Assembly (NCBI GenBank): GCA_902624095.1
Contig: CACNWB010000007.1
Span: 1-64,000, forward strand
DNA length: 64,000 bases
Origin: an uncultured PS1 clade bacterium
GTDB lineage: Bacteria > Pseudomonadota > Alphaproteobacteria > RS24
Reading direction: 5' to 3'
Below, piece after piece: positions 63,053 to 64,000 of this stretch; the stretch's first letter is position 1; each line of letters opens with the position of its first letter. The translations under genes were made by a program, and so were the position numbers. The notes under the pieces are model-generated. The model was not told where the DNA came from. It was given only the letters and a program-made list of their open reading frames with translations, and searched no databases.

Positions 63053-64000
63053 ATGACGAACAAAAAATTCGGACGTCGCCAAATTTTGGGCGGGCTGGCG
63101 ACTGGCTCGGCAGCACTGGGGCTATCGGCTCAGGCACCGGCCTATGCAACAGGAAAACGCCGCATGAAAATGGTGACGACTTGGGCGAAAAACTTCCCCG
63201 GCCTTGGAACCGCGCCCGAAAACATTGCCAAGCGCGTGCGTGACATGACCGACGGGCAACTCGACATTAAAATTTACGCCGCTGGGGAACTGGTTAGCCC
63301 GTTTGATAGTTTTGACGCGGTATCCACCGGAACGGCAGATCTCTATAGTGGGGCCGAATATTACTGGCAGGGAAAATCGCCTGCGTTCAATTTCTTCACC
63401 GCCGTTCCCTTCGGCATGACCGCGCAAGAGCTGACTGCATGGATTAATTTCGGCGGCGGGCAGGAATTGTGGGACACGCTTTCGGCAAAGTTCAATATTC
63501 GCGCGTTTCAGTCGGCCAATACCGGCGTTCAAATGGGCGGATGGTTCAACAAGGAAATCAACACGCTTGACGACTTTAAGGGTCTGAAAATAAGAATGCC
63601 GGGGCTGGGCGGTGAAGTGATGCGCAAACTTGGTGCCGCCGCCGTCTCGCTGCCGGGCGTTGAAATTTTTCCGAGCATGAAAAGCGGTGCCATTGACGCG
63701 ACCGAATGGGTGGGGCCGTGGAATGATCTGGCATCGGGGTTCTATCAGGTAGCAAAATATTACTATTGTCCAGGCTTTCACGAGCCGGGCGCGGGGCTGT
63801 CGACCGGCATTAATCTTGATGTCTGGAATTCATTGACGCCCGGCCAGCAGGAAATTCTGCGCACAGCATGTCAGGCGGAAAATGAGCACACATTCAGCGA
63901 ATATAATTATCGCAATGCCGCGGCGCTTGCGACGCTCATCACCCGCCACAAAGTGCAGGTGCGCCGTTTCTCGCCCGATATTATGACAGCTCTGAAACAA
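63053..64000 (+). CDS. TRAP transporter substrate-binding protein DctP, partial
   Basis: The gene runs off the window after 316 codons and is missing from the ORF track. GGGAGG precedes the ATG. It begins MTNKKFGRRQILGGLATG, a twin-arginine-type export signal ending near AYA. The mature part has the DctP-family pattern: TTWAKNFPG, DGQLDIKIYAAGELV, ADLYSGAEYYW, LKIRMPGLGGEVMRKLGA, EIFPSMKSGAIDATEWVGPWND (with the conserved arginine that binds a carboxylate). It binds an organic acid in the periplasm for a DctQM pump, expected just downstream. Confidence 0.9.
   Translation, partial: MTNKKFGRRQILGGLATGSAALGLSAQAPAYATGKRRMKMVTTWAKNFPGLGTAPENIAKRVRDMTDGQLDIKIYAAGELVSPFDSFDAVSTGTADLYSGAEYYWQGKSPAFNFFTAVPFGMTAQELTAWINFGGGQELWDTLSAKFNIRAFQSANTGVQMGGWFNKEINTLDDFKGLKIRMPGLGGEVMRKLGAAAVSLPGVEIFPSMKSGAIDATEWVGPWNDLASGFYQVAKYYYCPGFHEPGAGLSTGINLDVWNSLTPGQQEILRTACQAENEHTFSEYNYRNAAALATLITRHKVQVRRFSPDIMTALKQ

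Overview
The window looks like a piece of an alphaproteobacterial chromosome, probably from a marine lineage. The basis is gene order and content: glyA-nrdR-ribD-ribE-ribB-ribH-nusB-thiL followed by a membrane pyrophosphatase, plsX-fabH-ihfA-merR, rplM-rpsI, aminotransferase-hom-glpX-recJ, ctaA, a Cbp3-type bc1 chaperone, DUF177, DUF2842, a bacterial leucyltransferase and a TRAP binding protein. A SAR116-like origin is plausible, but the sequence alone does not prove it. No rRNA, CRISPR array, transposase or integrase was seen.

Layout. (1) 1-5000: end of an acyl-CoA ligase, a cupin protein, then a tight plus-strand operon of SDR, cytochrome P450, DUF3237 protein and Baeyer-Villiger-type monooxygenase. 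This matches a hydroxylate, oxidise to ketone, insert oxygen route for a cyclic or terpenoid substrate. (2) 5000-8200: quinone oxidoreductase, lipoprotein dipeptidase and a two-domain sulfurtransferase. (3) 8280-20042: an accessory, mostly AT-richer region with two paralogous di-iron membrane desaturase-like enzymes, a periplasmic arylsulfatase plus DUF1254/DUF1214 protein, two paralogous FAD/NAD(P) oxidoreductases around a gamma-carbonic-anhydrase-like gene, a styrene-oxide-isomerase (StyC) homologue, an ABM-fold monooxygenase, an unknown secreted protein and a class V aminotransferase. A 39-nt element (32/39 identical) lies upstream of two of its transcription units. The region stops at a tRNA-Pro(TGG). 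(4) 20256-33900: mostly core genes (thioesterase, sirtuin, hydrolase, glyoxalase, MsrA, tRNA-Glu, recJ, glpX, hom, aminotransferase, argC, fabZ, rpsI, rplM, ctaA). (5) 34265-38811: a second accessory segment with homocysteine methyltransferase, alternative oxidase and four unrecognised genes. Two of these share an almost identical 65-nt leader. The segment stops at the 3' side of a second tRNA-Pro (GGG). (6) 39175-64000: core genes for fatty acid and phospholipid synthesis, riboflavin, thiamine, serine/glycine, membrane pyrophosphatase, valine breakdown, heme synthesis, an RCK-containing anion permease, an N-end-rule transferase and the start of a TRAP binding protein.

How the parts fit. The two oxidative clusters (1.1-5.0 kb and 8.3-20 kb) suggest growth on, or tailoring of, hydrophobic cyclic or unsaturated compounds. 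The StyC homologue next to a flavin oxidoreductase suggests an epoxide-to-carbonyl step. The rest is housekeeping. The most novel points are the StyC-containing cluster with its shared upstream element, the duplicated 65-nt leader, the two tRNA-Pro island boundaries, and several small ORFs missing from the ORF track.
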